DNA of 64,000 nucleotides, taken from the NCBI RefSeq assembly GCF_002797445.1, contig NZ_PGEP01000001.1, positions 4,154,501 through 4,218,500 on the forward strand. Direction: 5' to 3'. Positions 10,539-20,338 of this stretch are shown one piece after another (position 1 is the stretch's first letter; each line of letters starts with the position of its first letter). The position numbers and the translations under genes are program-made. The DNA is from Acidovorax sp. 69 (GTDB lineage: Bacteria > Pseudomonadota > Gammaproteobacteria > Burkholderiales > Burkholderiaceae_C). The notes beneath the pieces were generated by a model. It made no database searches and was not told the DNA's origin. It was given only the letters and a program-made list of their open reading frames with translations.

Positions 10539-11480
10539 ATGCCCCTGCAAACACTGCCCCTGCCGCCGTCCGAACTGGGCGAATCACCCTTCTGGCATCC
10601 CGTCGAAAAAGCCCTTTACTGGTGTGACATCCAAGGGCAGGTGGTGCATGTGTGGGAGCCGGACAGCGGGCGCCACCGCCAATGGTCCATGCCCAGCGAA
10701 CCGGGCTGCTGCGCCCCCATCGCAGGCGGCGGTTTGGTAATTGGGTTACGGAACGGATTATATCGGCTGGATACGGCGAAGGACAGCGGCGGCCCCACCG
10801 CCCTCACCTGCCTGGCCCTGCTGCCGCCCGAGCAGCACGACACCGCAGTGCTACGCCTGAACGATGGCCGCTGCGACACCGCAGGCCGCTTCTGGGCAGG
10901 CTCCGTCATCGCGCCCCGCACCGCACCGAATGCCGCGTTGTGGTGCCTACAGGCCGATGCCAGCAGTGCCACGGGCTACAGCTTGCGCCACATGGCGGGC
11001 GACAACTTCACCGCCAACGGCCTGGCCTTCAGCCCCGACAACCGCACGATGTATTGGTCCAACACACCCGAGCACCGCATCGACCAGTTCGACTTTGAGG
11101 TGACCACGGGCGCAATCACCAACCGCCGCCCCTGGGTGCAGTTTGACCGCAAGGTAGAGGGACAGCCTTATGGCGGGCGGCCCGATGGCGCGGCGGTGGA
11201 TGTGGAGGGGAACTACTGGGTGGCGATGTACGAAGGCGCTTGTGTGTTGCAACTCTCGCCAGCAGGTGAGGTGCTGCAGCGCATTGCGGTGCCGGTGCAG
11301 TGCCCGACCATGGTGTGTTTTGGGGGAAAGGATCTGCGGACACTGTTCATTACGTCGGCGCGAGCGGGGAGGCCTGCTCAAGAACAGCAAGCAGCAACCC
11401 CTGCAGGGTCCATGTTCAGTCTGCAAGCAGGGGTGGGCGGACTGCCGGTCAATTTTTTTGCGCTGGTCAATCGCAAGTAG
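10539..11480 (+). CDS. SMP-30/gluconolactonase family protein
   Basis: A 313-residue six-bladed beta-propeller of the regucalcin/gluconolactonase family. It opens with [19 protein letters not shown] (metal-binding Glu in GESP) and contains [37 protein letters not shown] (Asn ligand) and [18 protein letters not shown] (Asp), the usual divalent-metal and catalytic positions. It probably hydrolyses a sugar lactone such as gluconolactone, feeding the pathway of its divergent neighbours edd-eda. ATG at 10539 puts the GESP motif at the expected place; the upstream in-frame starts would cover the promoter. Confidence 0.85.
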   Translation: MPLQTLPLPPSELGESPFWHPVEKALYWCDIQGQVVHVWEPDSGRHRQWSMPSEPGCCAPIAGGGLVIGLRNGLYRLDTAKDSGGPTALTCLALLPPEQHDTAVLRLNDGRCDTAGRFWAGSVIAPRTAPNAALWCLQADASSATGYSLRHMAGDNFTANGLAFSPDNRTMYWSNTPEHRIDQFDFEVTTGAITNRRPWVQFDRKVEGQPYGGRPDGAAVDVEGNYWVAMYEGACVLQLSPAGEVLQRIAVPVQCPTMVCFGGKDLRTLFITSARAGRPAQEQQAATPAGSMFSLQAGVGGLPVNFFALVNRK

Positions 11481-11508
11481 CGGACGATGTCTTGTAACGA
11501 AGCCAGCT

Positions 11509-12033
11509 TCAACCACCAAAAAACCGCACTGGCTTCTCCATCTTGGGCACACGCACCCACCTGACCAAGAACACCCCCATGGCCGTGCATGCCGTGCTTG
11601 TGCTTTGGGTTGAAACCGTTTCATCAGGCTGGTGATGAACGAACTGCACTTCAATGAAATTTGCACGTTCAACAATGTCACGGAAATACAGTCCGTGGCA
11701 GCCGCTGTACCCATGCCCCCGTGAAATCCCAATCACCATGTACCGGTTGAAATCCACAGCAGGTCGCCCATGGCGAGGGACGTTTTCATCACGCGGATCC
11801 ATCACAGTGCCCTGATTCCAAACACGCTCCCACTCGTCCTCGGTTCGAGCAACATACTCCGCCGAAGGCCACATCCGCGCAACGGGATACTCTGGTTGCA
11901 GATAAACCAACTCCAGAGGCTTGTACTCGGGTTCGACAATTGGCGCAGGAGTCGCTCCGCAGCCCGCAAGCGCGCTCAGTGCGATAAACAAGGCGGTGCA
12001 CTTCAAGCGCATGTTCAGAGTAAAAACAGCCAT
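11509..12033 (-). CDS. Hypothetical lipoprotein, possibly PrcB-like
   Basis: A 174-residue protein with a lipoprotein signal peptide: MRLKCTALFIALSALAGC, lipobox LAGC with the lipid cysteine near residue 25. The mature part has four further cysteines, two of them in SGCHGLYF and STACTAMG, and a VDFNRYMVIGISRG strand reminiscent of PrcB-type domains (weak resemblance). The start at 12033 has AGGAG about 7 nt upstream. It converges with the lactonase-like gene and shows no link to sugar metabolism. Function unknown. Confidence 0.75.
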   Translation of the reverse strand: MAVFTLNMRLKCTALFIALSALAGCGATPAPIVEPEYKPLELVYLQPEYPVARMWPSAEYVARTEDEWERVWNQGTVMDPRDENVPRHGRPAVDFNRYMVIGISRGHGYSGCHGLYFRDIVERANFIEVQFVHHQPDETVSTQSTSTACTAMGVFLVRWVRVPKMEKPVRFFGG

Positions 12034-12224
12034 AGTCGATCTCCTGCTGGTACAGCGTGTATTGGCATGCAACAGGATTGAACAGGGAACTCCGCAAATT
12101 TGCGAGATGAACTTGGCAAGGTAGGCTTACCAGGTTCGGTAGGGCTTTGGCGCTGGGTATTTGAGCCTTCGGAAATTAGGCGGCAACCGCTGTTCCAGCC
12201 ATCGACAACCTACAGCTCGCTCCT

Positions 12225-13451
12225 TTATCCCCCGCTCAACATTCCCAACACGTCATAACACGCCCCCATGTTGTGATAGTCCACCTTCCCCGCGTTGCTC
12301 TTCTCGCGGGTGGTGTTGCGGTTGTTGCGGTGCAGGATGCGAAACCACGCGCCATGTTCGTGGTCCACAAAGTGGGTCCAGCAGTAGGCCCAGATGCGGT
12401 CGTACCACAGCCAGTAGCGCTCATCGCCCGTGCGCACAGCCAGCACCGCTGCAGCCGCCATGCTCTCGGCCTGCACCCAGTGGTATTTGCCGTCGTCGCA
12501 GATGCTGCCGTCGGGCGCCATGCCGTAGTACAGGCCGCCGTGTTCGGCATCCCAGCCCCGCTCCACAGCGGTATCGAACAGGCGCTGCGCACACGGCACG
12601 TGCCATTCGGCGGGCAGCAAGGCGTCGAGTTGCAGCAGCAGCTTGGCCCATTCGGTCTGGTGGCCGATCTGGTAGCCCCAGGGGCGGAAGATGTTGCTGC
12701 CGTCATGGCGGTTGTAGTCCCAGTCCACGGACCAGTCGGCATGGAAGTGCTCCCACACCCAACCTTCGGCAGCGGGCGCAAGGGCGCGGGTGGACAACGC
12801 GGCCTGCCGCTGGCAGATACCTTGCGCGAGTTGTTCGGCACGCTCGATGTAACGACGCTCGCCCGTAGCGCGGAAGGCCGAAATCATGGCCTCGCAGGCG
12901 TGCATGTTGGCGTTCTGGCCTCGGTAGCTGGTCACCTGCCACTCGGGGCTTGCCTCGTCGGCATACAGGCCTGCGGCAGGTTGCCAGAAGTGCTGTTCGG
13001 CAGTTTCAAAAGCCTCAGCCAGCCAAGCGCGGGCCTCGGGCACTCCGGCCTCGTAAGCGCGGGCATACGCCAGCATCACAAAGGCCATGCCGTAGCAGTG
13101 GCGCGTGGCGTCTTGCACGGTGGTGCGGCCATCCTGCCAGTCGATCAGCCAGGCGTAGCCGCCCGTGGCAGGGTCGAGAAACGCGGTGCGCAGGAACGTG
13201 AGCGCGTGCCGCATGCCCGCCTGATAACGCGCCTCCCCCGTGGTGCGGTAGAGCATGGCGTGCGTGACCACAAAACGTGTGGCGCTGACGAGGTGGCGCG
13301 CGCGCGCGTTGTAGACCGTGCCGTCGTCGAGGAAGAAGTGGTACTGACCGCCAGTGGGGTCGGCGGCCACGGGGGAGTAGAACGCCATGGTGTCCTGCAG
13401 GTGCTGGCGCAGGAAGGCGGGGGAACGAAAGTCTGGCAGGGGCGCGCTCAT
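12225..13451 (-). CDS. AGE family sugar epimerase/isomerase (mannose isomerase-like)
   Basis: A 408-residue (alpha/alpha)6-barrel enzyme of the N-acylglucosamine 2-epimerase superfamily. Typical segments are NARARHLVSATRFV, RHCYGMAFVMLAYA (catalytic His region), NANMHACEAMISAF, IGHQTEWAKLLLQL (second His) and KYHWVQAESMAAAAVL. Together these fit the YihS/mannose isomerase branch, which interconverts aldoses and ketoses such as mannose and fructose, though the substrate cannot be fixed from sequence. It is next to and on the same strand as pgi (173 bp gap with repeats), so it may pass unusual hexoses into the pathway. Confidence 0.8.
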   Translation of the reverse strand: MSAPLPDFRSPAFLRQHLQDTMAFYSPVAADPTGGQYHFFLDDGTVYNARARHLVSATRFVVTHAMLYRTTGEARYQAGMRHALTFLRTAFLDPATGGYAWLIDWQDGRTTVQDATRHCYGMAFVMLAYARAYEAGVPEARAWLAEAFETAEQHFWQPAAGLYADEASPEWQVTSYRGQNANMHACEAMISAFRATGERRYIERAEQLAQGICQRQAALSTRALAPAAEGWVWEHFHADWSVDWDYNRHDGSNIFRPWGYQIGHQTEWAKLLLQLDALLPAEWHVPCAQRLFDTAVERGWDAEHGGLYYGMAPDGSICDDGKYHWVQAESMAAAAVLAVRTGDERYWLWYDRIWAYCWTHFVDHEHGAWFRILHRNNRNTTREKSNAGKVDYHNMGACYDVLGMLSGG

Positions 13452-13510
13452 GGTGGGGTCTCCTGAACCGTTCGGTCTGAGCTGATTGAAAGAGCGAAGA
13501 CTGGTGCCGC

Positions 13511-13603
13511 GCTTCGACAGGCTCAGCGTGAACGGATATTTGTTTTTAGATGCCTACTGAAAGGCGCACTGCGCAGGGCTTCGACAAGCTCAGCCCGAAC
13601 GGG
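13511..13603. repeat. Two direct copies of a CTTCGACARGCTCAGC repeat, family B
   Basis: CTTCGACAGGCTCAGCGTGAACGG (13512-13535) and CTTCGACAAGCTCAGCCCGAACGG (13579-13602) stand in the same orientation between pgi and the epimerase gene. A third pair, inverted, occurs at 45967-46024. Confidence 0.75.
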
Positions 13604-13624
13604 CGGGGTGGGCGCAGTGGCGCA

Positions 13625-15196
13625 TCAATCCACGCTGCGCAGCAGGCTTAACCAGCCTGCGGTGGAGCTGTCGAGCCCTGTCGCATCGCCGCTGTCCAGG
13701 CGCGTCTCCAGGTCTTTGGCCAGCACCTTGCCCAGCTCTACGCCCCACTGGTCAAAACTGTTGATGCCCCACAGACTGCCGCTCACAAAAACGCGGTGCT
13801 CTTGCAAAGCGATCAGCGCGCCCAGCGTGGTGGGGTTGAGCGATTCGAGCAGCATCAGTGTGCTGGGCCGGTTGCCCGGAAAGTGGCGCTGGCCATCGTC
13901 GCTTGCCTTGCCCACCATCAGCGCCTGCGTCTGGGCCAGGGCGTTGGCCAGCACCTTTTTCTGGTGGCCGGGAAATGGGTGCGAGGCTTTGCGGACGGCC
14001 ACGATTTCCAGGGGCAGCACATCGGTGCCTTGGTGCAACATCTGGAAGAACGCGTGCTGGCCGTTGGTGCCAGGCTCGCCCCAGATGGCGGGCGATGTCG
14101 CGCAGGCCAGTGTGCTGCCATCTTGCGCCACGCGCTTGCCGTTGCTCTCCATCTCCAGCTGCTGCAGGTAGGCCGCGTAACGGCCCATGGATGCGTGGTA
14201 CGGGGCCACGCAGCGGCTGGTGAAGCCGTGGAAGTTGCGGTACCACAGGTCCAGCAGCCCCAGGCGCACAGGCAGGTTGCGCGCCAGCGGTGCGGTGCGG
14301 AAATGCTCGTCCATGGCGTGCCCGCCCGCTAGAAAATCACGAAAGCCTTGTCCGCCAATCGCAATGGCCAGCGGCAAGCCAATGGCCGACCACAGCGAGT
14401 AACGGCCGCCCACCCAGTCCCAAAAACCAAAGGTGGTGGTGATCCCCAAATCGCGTGTGGCTTCCAGGTTGGTCGACAGCGCCACAAAGTGCCGCGCCAC
14501 ATCGCGCCCGCCCTGGGCGGCAAACCACGCCAGCGCCGAGTGCGCATTCATCATGGTCTCTGCCGTAGTGAAGGTTTTGGAGGCCACGATGAACAACGTG
14601 CTCTCAGGCCTCAGGCCCTGCAGCACATGGTGCAGCTCATGCCCGTCTACGTTAGAGACAAAGTGAAAGCGCTTGCCCGGCGTGCGGAACTCTTCCAGCG
14701 CACGCACGGCCATGTGCGGGCCCAGGTCCGAGCCGCCGATGCCGATGTTCACCACATCGGTGATCGATGCATCACTGCGCACCTGCTCGGCAAACGCCAG
14801 CATGGCGCCGAGCGTGTGGTGCACATCCGCGAGGCGCTCTGGGGTTTCAGGCACATCACCGGGCAGCATCACACCCGCCGGGCGGCGCAGCAGCGTGTGC
14901 AGCACGGCGCGGTTTTCGGTGGTGTTGATGGGTTGGCCCGCAAACATGGCGTCGCGGTGCGCCTCCAGCCCTGTGGCGCGGGCGAGCTGAAGCAACAGGG
15001 CTTCGGTGTCGCGCCCCCACAGGTTTTTGGACAGGTCTGCAAACAGGTGCGGGGCCGATTGGCTGAAATGGGCAAAGCGGCCGGCATCGGTCGCAAACGC
15101 CTGGCGCATGTCCAGGGTGCGACCCTGGTCGGTGAAATGGGCCTCCAGCAGGGGCCAAGGTGCAGTCTGGTCGCAACGAATGGGCATGAACGTCAT
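13625..15196 (-). CDS. pgi: Glucose-6-phosphate isomerase
   Basis: Interconverts glucose-6-P and fructose-6-P. The 523-residue protein carries IGGSDLGPHMAVRAL (about 151-165), SKTFTTAETMMNA, the signature GGRYSLWSAIGLPLAIAIG, and a C-terminal SLWGINSFDQWGVELGK with the active lysine. The length is slightly below the usual ~545. The start at 15196 (MTFMPIRC) is uncertain because MPIRC at 15187 is in frame and neither has a clear Shine-Dalgarno. It is divergent from zwf, with two HexR-like sites between them. Confidence 0.95.
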   Translation of the reverse strand: MTFMPIRCDQTAPWPLLEAHFTDQGRTLDMRQAFATDAGRFAHFSQSAPHLFADLSKNLWGRDTEALLLQLARATGLEAHRDAMFAGQPINTTENRAVLHTLLRRPAGVMLPGDVPETPERLADVHHTLGAMLAFAEQVRSDASITDVVNIGIGGSDLGPHMAVRALEEFRTPGKRFHFVSNVDGHELHHVLQGLRPESTLFIVASKTFTTAETMMNAHSALAWFAAQGGRDVARHFVALSTNLEATRDLGITTTFGFWDWVGGRYSLWSAIGLPLAIAIGGQGFRDFLAGGHAMDEHFRTAPLARNLPVRLGLLDLWYRNFHGFTSRCVAPYHASMGRYAAYLQQLEMESNGKRVAQDGSTLACATSPAIWGEPGTNGQHAFFQMLHQGTDVLPLEIVAVRKASHPFPGHQKKVLANALAQTQALMVGKASDDGQRHFPGNRPSTLMLLESLNPTTLGALIALQEHRVFVSGSLWGINSFDQWGVELGKVLAKDLETRLDSGDATGLDSSTAGWLSLLRSVD

Positions 15197-15225
15197 GTCG
15201 GCTGAGGATTGAAACGCGCCAAGAT

Positions 15226-15240
15226 AGTAACTTGATTACA
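15226..15240. promoter_or_regulatory. HexR-like operator 1 (pgi-zwf)
   Basis: AGTAACTTGATTACA, a GTAA-N5-TTAC palindrome about 30 bp from the pgi start; it fits the HexR consensus. Confidence 0.7.
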
Positions 15241-15314
15241 CAAAAATGCGTTGATTCTTTGGGTTCTTTCTGGTTACAAGAGACTGCAACACAGAGATAG
15301 AGGCCCAAAAATCA

Positions 15315-15329
15315 TGTAACGTGATTACA
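15315..15329. promoter_or_regulatory. HexR-like operator 2 (pgi-zwf)
   Basis: TGTAACGTGATTACA, a perfect TGTAA-N5-TTACA palindrome about 42 bp before zwf. It is the best HexR-like site in the window and is 89 bp from site 1. Confidence 0.78.
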
Positions 15330-15370
15330 ATTCCACGCAACAAAACGATCCAACCCATCACGGAGACACC

Positions 15371-16825
15371 ATGAGTTTTGACCTCGTCCTGTTTGGCGGC
15401 ACCGGCGACCTCGCCTGGCGCAAACTCATGCCCGCATTGTTTCAGGCCTTCAGGCATGGCACGCTGCCCGAGGGCGGACGCATTATTGCCGTGGCGCGGG
15501 ACGATCTGAGCGACGAACAATACCGCAGCCTGATCCAGTCGCGTTTTGACAGCGTAGAGCTGGCCAAGCGCCCCACACCGGACGAGTTTGCACGCTTTGC
15601 GGCGCTGCTGCAGTACCTGCGCATGGACCTGTCCCAAACCCAGGACTATGAGCGCCTGGCCGAGGTCTTGAAGGCGCGCGGGGCGGATTCGGTGGTGATG
15701 TACGTGGCCACCGCGCCCAGCCTGTTTACCAATGTGTGCGAGCAGATCGCCGCCGTAGGACTGAACGGCCCCACCACCCGCGTGGTGCTGGAAAAGCCCC
15801 TGGGGCATGACCTGGCCTCCAACCAGGCCATCAACGACACGCTGCGCCGCGTGCTCAAGGAAGAGCAGGTCTTTCGCATCGACCACTACCTGGGCAAGCC
15901 GTCGGTACAGAACCTGTTTGCGCTGCGTTTTGGCAATGCGCTGTTCGAGCCCCTGTGGCGGCGCGAGACCATTGCCAACATCCAGATCACGATCGCCGAA
16001 GAACTGGGCGTGGAGTCGCGCGGGGCCTTTTACGACCAGACCGGCGCGATGCGCGACATGGTGCAAAACCACGCGCTGCAATTGCTGTGCGCGATTGGCA
16101 TGGAGCCGCCCATCAATTCCAGCGCCAACGCCATCCGCGACGAAAAACTCAAGGTGCTGCAGTCGCTCAAACCCTGGACCATGGAGACCATTGGGCAGCA
16201 TGTGATCCGTGGGCAGTATGCCGCGGGCAACCACCAGGGCCAGCCTGTGCCCGGCTACGCTCAGGAGAAAGGCGTGGCCGCCCACAGCGCGACAGAAACC
16301 TTTGTGGCGCTGCGCACCGAGATCAGCAACTGGCGCTGGGCGGGTGTGCCGTTTTACATCCGCACCGGCAAACGGCTGGCGGGACGCGACGCGCACATCG
16401 TCATCAACTTCCGCCCGGTGCCGCACCCCATCTTCAAGACGCCCGCAGGTGCCGCCAACCGCCTGGTCATCAACCTGCAGCCCAAGGACGGGCTGGAGCT
16501 GCACCTGATGGCCCAAGGCGCCGCGCAGCACCAGACCGAGCCCGCCTTGTCGCAAGTGCACCTGAACCTGGACTTTGACCAGCGTTTTGGCACCGAGCGC
16601 GTGGGCGCCTACGAGCGGCTGCTGCTCGATGTGATCGCCGGGCGCCTGAACCTGTTTGTGCGCAGCGATGAGCAGGAAGAAGCCTGGCGCTGGGTGGAGC
16701 CCATCCTGCAATACTGGAAGAACGATCCAGCCGGCCCCCGCCCCTACCCCGCAGGCAGCTGGGGCCCGCGTGCCGCCAGCGCGATGATTGCGCGCGACGG
16801 GTATTGCTGGAGCGAAGAGATGTGA
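15371..16825 (+). CDS. zwf: Glucose-6-phosphate 1-dehydrogenase
   Basis: Oxidises glucose-6-P to 6-phosphogluconolactone, producing NAD(P)H, at the entry to the Entner-Doudoroff and pentose phosphate routes. The 484-residue protein starts MSFDLVLFGGTGDLAWRKLMP (Rossmann GGTGDLA), has VVLEKPLGHDL and the substrate-binding signature RIDHYLGK (from residue 169), and ends in a typical region (PAGSWGPRAA). The start follows GGAGACACC. Two HexR-like sites lie upstream and a terminator follows. No pgl gene is adjacent. Confidence 0.97.
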   Translation: MSFDLVLFGGTGDLAWRKLMPALFQAFRHGTLPEGGRIIAVARDDLSDEQYRSLIQSRFDSVELAKRPTPDEFARFAALLQYLRMDLSQTQDYERLAEVLKARGADSVVMYVATAPSLFTNVCEQIAAVGLNGPTTRVVLEKPLGHDLASNQAINDTLRRVLKEEQVFRIDHYLGKPSVQNLFALRFGNALFEPLWRRETIANIQITIAEELGVESRGAFYDQTGAMRDMVQNHALQLLCAIGMEPPINSSANAIRDEKLKVLQSLKPWTMETIGQHVIRGQYAAGNHQGQPVPGYAQEKGVAAHSATETFVALRTEISNWRWAGVPFYIRTGKRLAGRDAHIVINFRPVPHPIFKTPAGAANRLVINLQPKDGLELHLMAQGAAQHQTEPALSQVHLNLDFDQRFGTERVGAYERLLLDVIAGRLNLFVRSDEQEEAWRWVEPILQYWKNDPAGPRPYPAGSWGPRAASAMIARDGYCWSEEM

Positions 16826-16830
16826 CACTG

Positions 16831-16860
16831 AAAAAGGCCCGACAGGGCCTTTTCTTTTTT
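16831..16860 (+). terminator. Terminator after zwf
   Basis: AAAAAGGCCC, loop GACA, GGGCCTTTTCTTTTTT immediately after the zwf stop. It also serves the convergent gene ending at 16875. Confidence 0.9.
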
Positions 16861-16874
16861 GGGGGCGAAAGAAA

Positions 16875-17306
16875 TCAGCGCGGCACGGACACGGGCCCCA
16901 CCAGCTCGATCGGCAACCCGTCCGGGTCTGCAAAAAAAGTGAACAGCGCGCCGGTGAACGGATCCGTGCGCACGGGCTCCACCGCAATGCCGTGTGCTGC
17001 CAACGCGGCCAGGCCAGCCTCCATGTCGGCCACGCGCAGGGCCAGGTGGCGCAGGCCACAGGCCTCGGGGTACGAGGGGCGCGGCGGTGGATGGGGGAAA
17101 GAAAACAGCTCCACCTGCGTGCCATCGGGCAGTTGCAGGTCGAGCTTGTACGACTGCCGCTCGGCGCGGTAGTGCTCGTGCACCACCTGCAGGCCCAGCA
17201 CCTCGGTGTAGAAGCGGCGCGAGCGCGCGTAGTCGCTCGCAATGATGGCCACGTGGTGCACGCCCACCAGCGGCAATGCAGGCCACGCGGCCTGCTCGCA
17301 GCTCAT
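16875..17306 (-). CDS. VOC (glyoxalase/bleomycin-resistance) superfamily protein, GloA2/YaeR-like
   Basis: A 143-residue metal-dependent beta-alpha-beta protein. VGVHHVAIIASDYARSRRFYTEVLGL (about 14-39) supplies the first metal ligand, with further ligands in QVELFSFP, LRHLALRV and LPIELVGP. It resembles the GloA2/YaeR branch, which is proposed to act in lactoylglutathione-type chemistry. Its start overlaps the glk stop by 4 nt (ATGA), so it is translationally coupled to glucokinase. That suggests a role in handling by-products of sugar catabolism such as methylglyoxal (inference). Confidence 0.85.
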   Translation of the reverse strand: MSCEQAAWPALPLVGVHHVAIIASDYARSRRFYTEVLGLQVVHEHYRAERQSYKLDLQLPDGTQVELFSFPHPPPRPSYPEACGLRHLALRVADMEAGLAALAAHGIAVEPVRTDPFTGALFTFFADPDGLPIELVGPVSVPR

Positions 17307-18280
17307 GTCCCCGACCCGGCGATATCGAGCGCACGCGAGGCGCCATACAGCGCGGGCGTGGCACCGGGATCGATGATCCAGCAGGGGATCGCCGCCAGAT
17401 AGGACTGAAACCGCCCCTTGGATTCAAACCGCGCACGGAAGGGGGACTGGTCAAACCACGTGCCCAGGCGCGGCACCATGCCACCGCCCAGGTACACGCC
17501 GCCGCGCGCACCCAGCGTGAGCGCCAGGTTGCCCGCCACGCTGCCCAGAAAGCCGCAGAACAGCTCCAGCGCCTCCAGCGCCAGCGCATCGTTGGCCTGC
17601 AGCGCGAGTTCGGTCACCTGCGCGGCCGAGCTGACTTCCTTGCCGCCGCGCTGGGCCAGCCTGCGCAGCGCGTGGTACAGGTCCACCAGCCCGGCGCCAC
17701 ACACGGCGCGTTCGGCCGACACGTGCCCGTAGCGCTCTTGCAGGATGCCCAGCACATCGAATTCGCGCTGGGTCTGCGCGGCCAGCGTCACATGGCCGCC
17801 CTCGCCCGACAGCGGCACACCCAGGCTGGAGCCCGGTGGAAACACCAGGCCCGACACGCCCAGTCCGGTGCCTGGCCCCAGCAACGCAATCGCCGCGCCG
17901 GGCACCGCCTCGCCGCCGCCCGCGGGGCGCAGCTGGTCAGGGCCAAGTAGCGGCAGCGCCAACGCCAGTGCGGTGAAGTCGTTGATGACCACCAGCCGCG
18001 CAAAACCAAACGCCTCGCGCACGGCGCGCTGCGAAAAGCTCCAGCTGTGGTTCGTCATGCGGATGGCGTCGCCCGTGACCGGGTTGGCGATGCCAAACGC
18101 CGCCTCATGGGGGGTGGCAATGTTCACTTCGGCCAAATAGGCCGACAGGGCGGCATCCACCGTGGGGAACTGGGCACAGGGCAGCACACGGGTGTCGTGC
18201 AGGGGGCCGTCGGGCTGGTCTTGCCAGGCCAGGCGAATGTTGGTGCCGCCGATATCGGCCAGCAGGCGCAGGGGTGTCAT
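17303..18280 (-). CDS. glk: Glucokinase
   Basis: ATP-dependent phosphorylation of glucose to glucose-6-P. The 325-residue protein has the ATP phosphate loop LADIGGTNIRLA (about 7-18), the catalytic Asp in VINDFTALALAL (about D100), LGPGTGLGVSGL and the glucose-binding SGEGGHVTLA, with GGVYLGGGMVPRL toward the end. It is the Glk (not ROK) type. It follows the sugar ABC importer ATPase on the same strand, with a family A repeat between, so imported free sugar is phosphorylated at once. Confidence 0.95.
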   Translation of the reverse strand: MTPLRLLADIGGTNIRLAWQDQPDGPLHDTRVLPCAQFPTVDAALSAYLAEVNIATPHEAAFGIANPVTGDAIRMTNHSWSFSQRAVREAFGFARLVVINDFTALALALPLLGPDQLRPAGGGEAVPGAAIALLGPGTGLGVSGLVFPPGSSLGVPLSGEGGHVTLAAQTQREFDVLGILQERYGHVSAERAVCGAGLVDLYHALRRLAQRGGKEVSSAAQVTELALQANDALALEALELFCGFLGSVAGNLALTLGARGGVYLGGGMVPRLGTWFDQSPFRARFESKGRFQSYLAAIPCWIIDPGATPALYGASRALDIAGSGT

Positions 18281-18295
18281 GCGGTGTTTTTAAGC

Positions 18296-18353
18296 AAAAA
18301 CAGCTGCTGGCGCTAGTAGAACATGCGCTAGCAGCTATTGTTTCAATAGCAAA
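18296..18353. repeat. Dispersed palindromic repeat, family A
   Basis: AACAGCTGCTGGCGCTAGTA faces CATGCGCTAGCAGCTATTG, followed by the TTTCAATAGC tail found in other copies. It lies between glk and the ABC ATPase gene of the same transcription unit. Confidence 0.8.
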
Positions 18354-18391
18354 CAGAGGGCAAGCGCCCTGCGGCATTCACGCCGCGCGGG

Positions 18392-19453
<1,062 letters not shown>

Positions 19454-19468
19454 GATTGCTTAACCTCT

Positions 19469-20338
19469 TTAACCCTTGACTGCGCCAGCCGTGAGGCCGC
19501 GCACAAAAAACTTGCCTGCAAGAACGTAGATCACCATGGTCGGCAGGCCCGCGATGATGGCCGCGGCCATGTCGACGTTGTAGGCCTTCACGCTGCTGCT
19601 GGTGTTGGCCAGATTGTTCAGGCCCACCGTTACCGGCTTGGACTCGGTGCCCGAGAACACCACACCAAACAGGAAGTCGTTCCAGATGTTGGTGAACTGC
19701 CAGATCAGCGTGACCATGATGATGGGCGTGGACAGCGGCAGCACGATGCGCCAGAAGATCTGAAAGAAGCTCGCGCCATCCATGCGCGCTGCGTTCACCA
19801 GCTCCTTGGGGATGGCCGCGTAATAGTTGCGAAAGAACAGCGTGGTGCCCGCCAGGCCGGCCAGGCAATGCACCATCACCAGGCCGGTGATGGAGCTGGA
19901 CAACCCCAGCCAGCCCAGCACCTGGCTCATGGGCAGCAGCACCACCTGGAAGGGCATGAACACGCCGAACAGCAGCATGCCGAACAGCGCATCGCTGCCG
20001 CGAAACTTCCACAGGCTGAGCACGTAGCCATTGAGCGCGCCCCACACGGTAGAGACCATCACGGCCGGCACGGCCATGGACACGGAGTTCCAGAAGAAGG
20101 GGCGCAGGCCGTTGCAATCCACACCCGTGCAGGCAGAAGACCACGCAGAGCCCCAGGCCGACCAGTTCAGCGCCGCAGGCAAGGCCAGCAACGACGTGCT
20201 GCGGATTTCGTCAGCGTCCTTGAAGGACGTGACCAGCATCGCGTACAGCGGCAACAAGAAAAAGGCGGTGGCCAGCGCCAGCACCGCGTAGACCAACAGG
20301 CGGCCTACGGAAGGGAGAAGAGAAGGCTTAGCGGTCAT
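19469..20338 (-). CDS. Sugar ABC transporter permease 2 (GtsC/MalG type)
   Basis: A 289-residue inner-membrane permease with six predicted helices, starting with a segment at about 12-35. The EAA loop is visible as ELVNAARMDGASFFQIFWRIVLPLSTP, ending in the conserved IVLP. The start overlaps the end of the other permease gene by 11 nt, so the two are coupled. It partners the other permease and the downstream ATPase. Confidence 0.93.
   Translation of the reverse strand: MTAKPSLLPSVGRLLVYAVLALATAFFLLPLYAMLVTSFKDADEIRSTSLLALPAALNWSAWGSAWSSACTGVDCNGLRPFFWNSVSMAVPAVMVSTVWGALNGYVLSLWKFRGSDALFGMLLFGVFMPFQVVLLPMSQVLGWLGLSSSITGLVMVHCLAGLAGTTLFFRNYYAAIPKELVNAARMDGASFFQIFWRIVLPLSTPIIMVTLIWQFTNIWNDFLFGVVFSGTESKPVTVGLNNLANTSSSVKAYNVDMAAAIIAGLPTMVIYVLAGKFFVRGLTAGAVKG

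Noticed and set aside
13511..13603. Direct repeats as a CRISPR array
   Set aside because: Only two units, and the same unit occurs elsewhere as inverted pairs; no cas genes.
15236..17242. 668-codon open frame antisense to zwf
   Set aside because: It runs across zwf, its terminator and the VOC gene, ignoring all gene boundaries; shadow.
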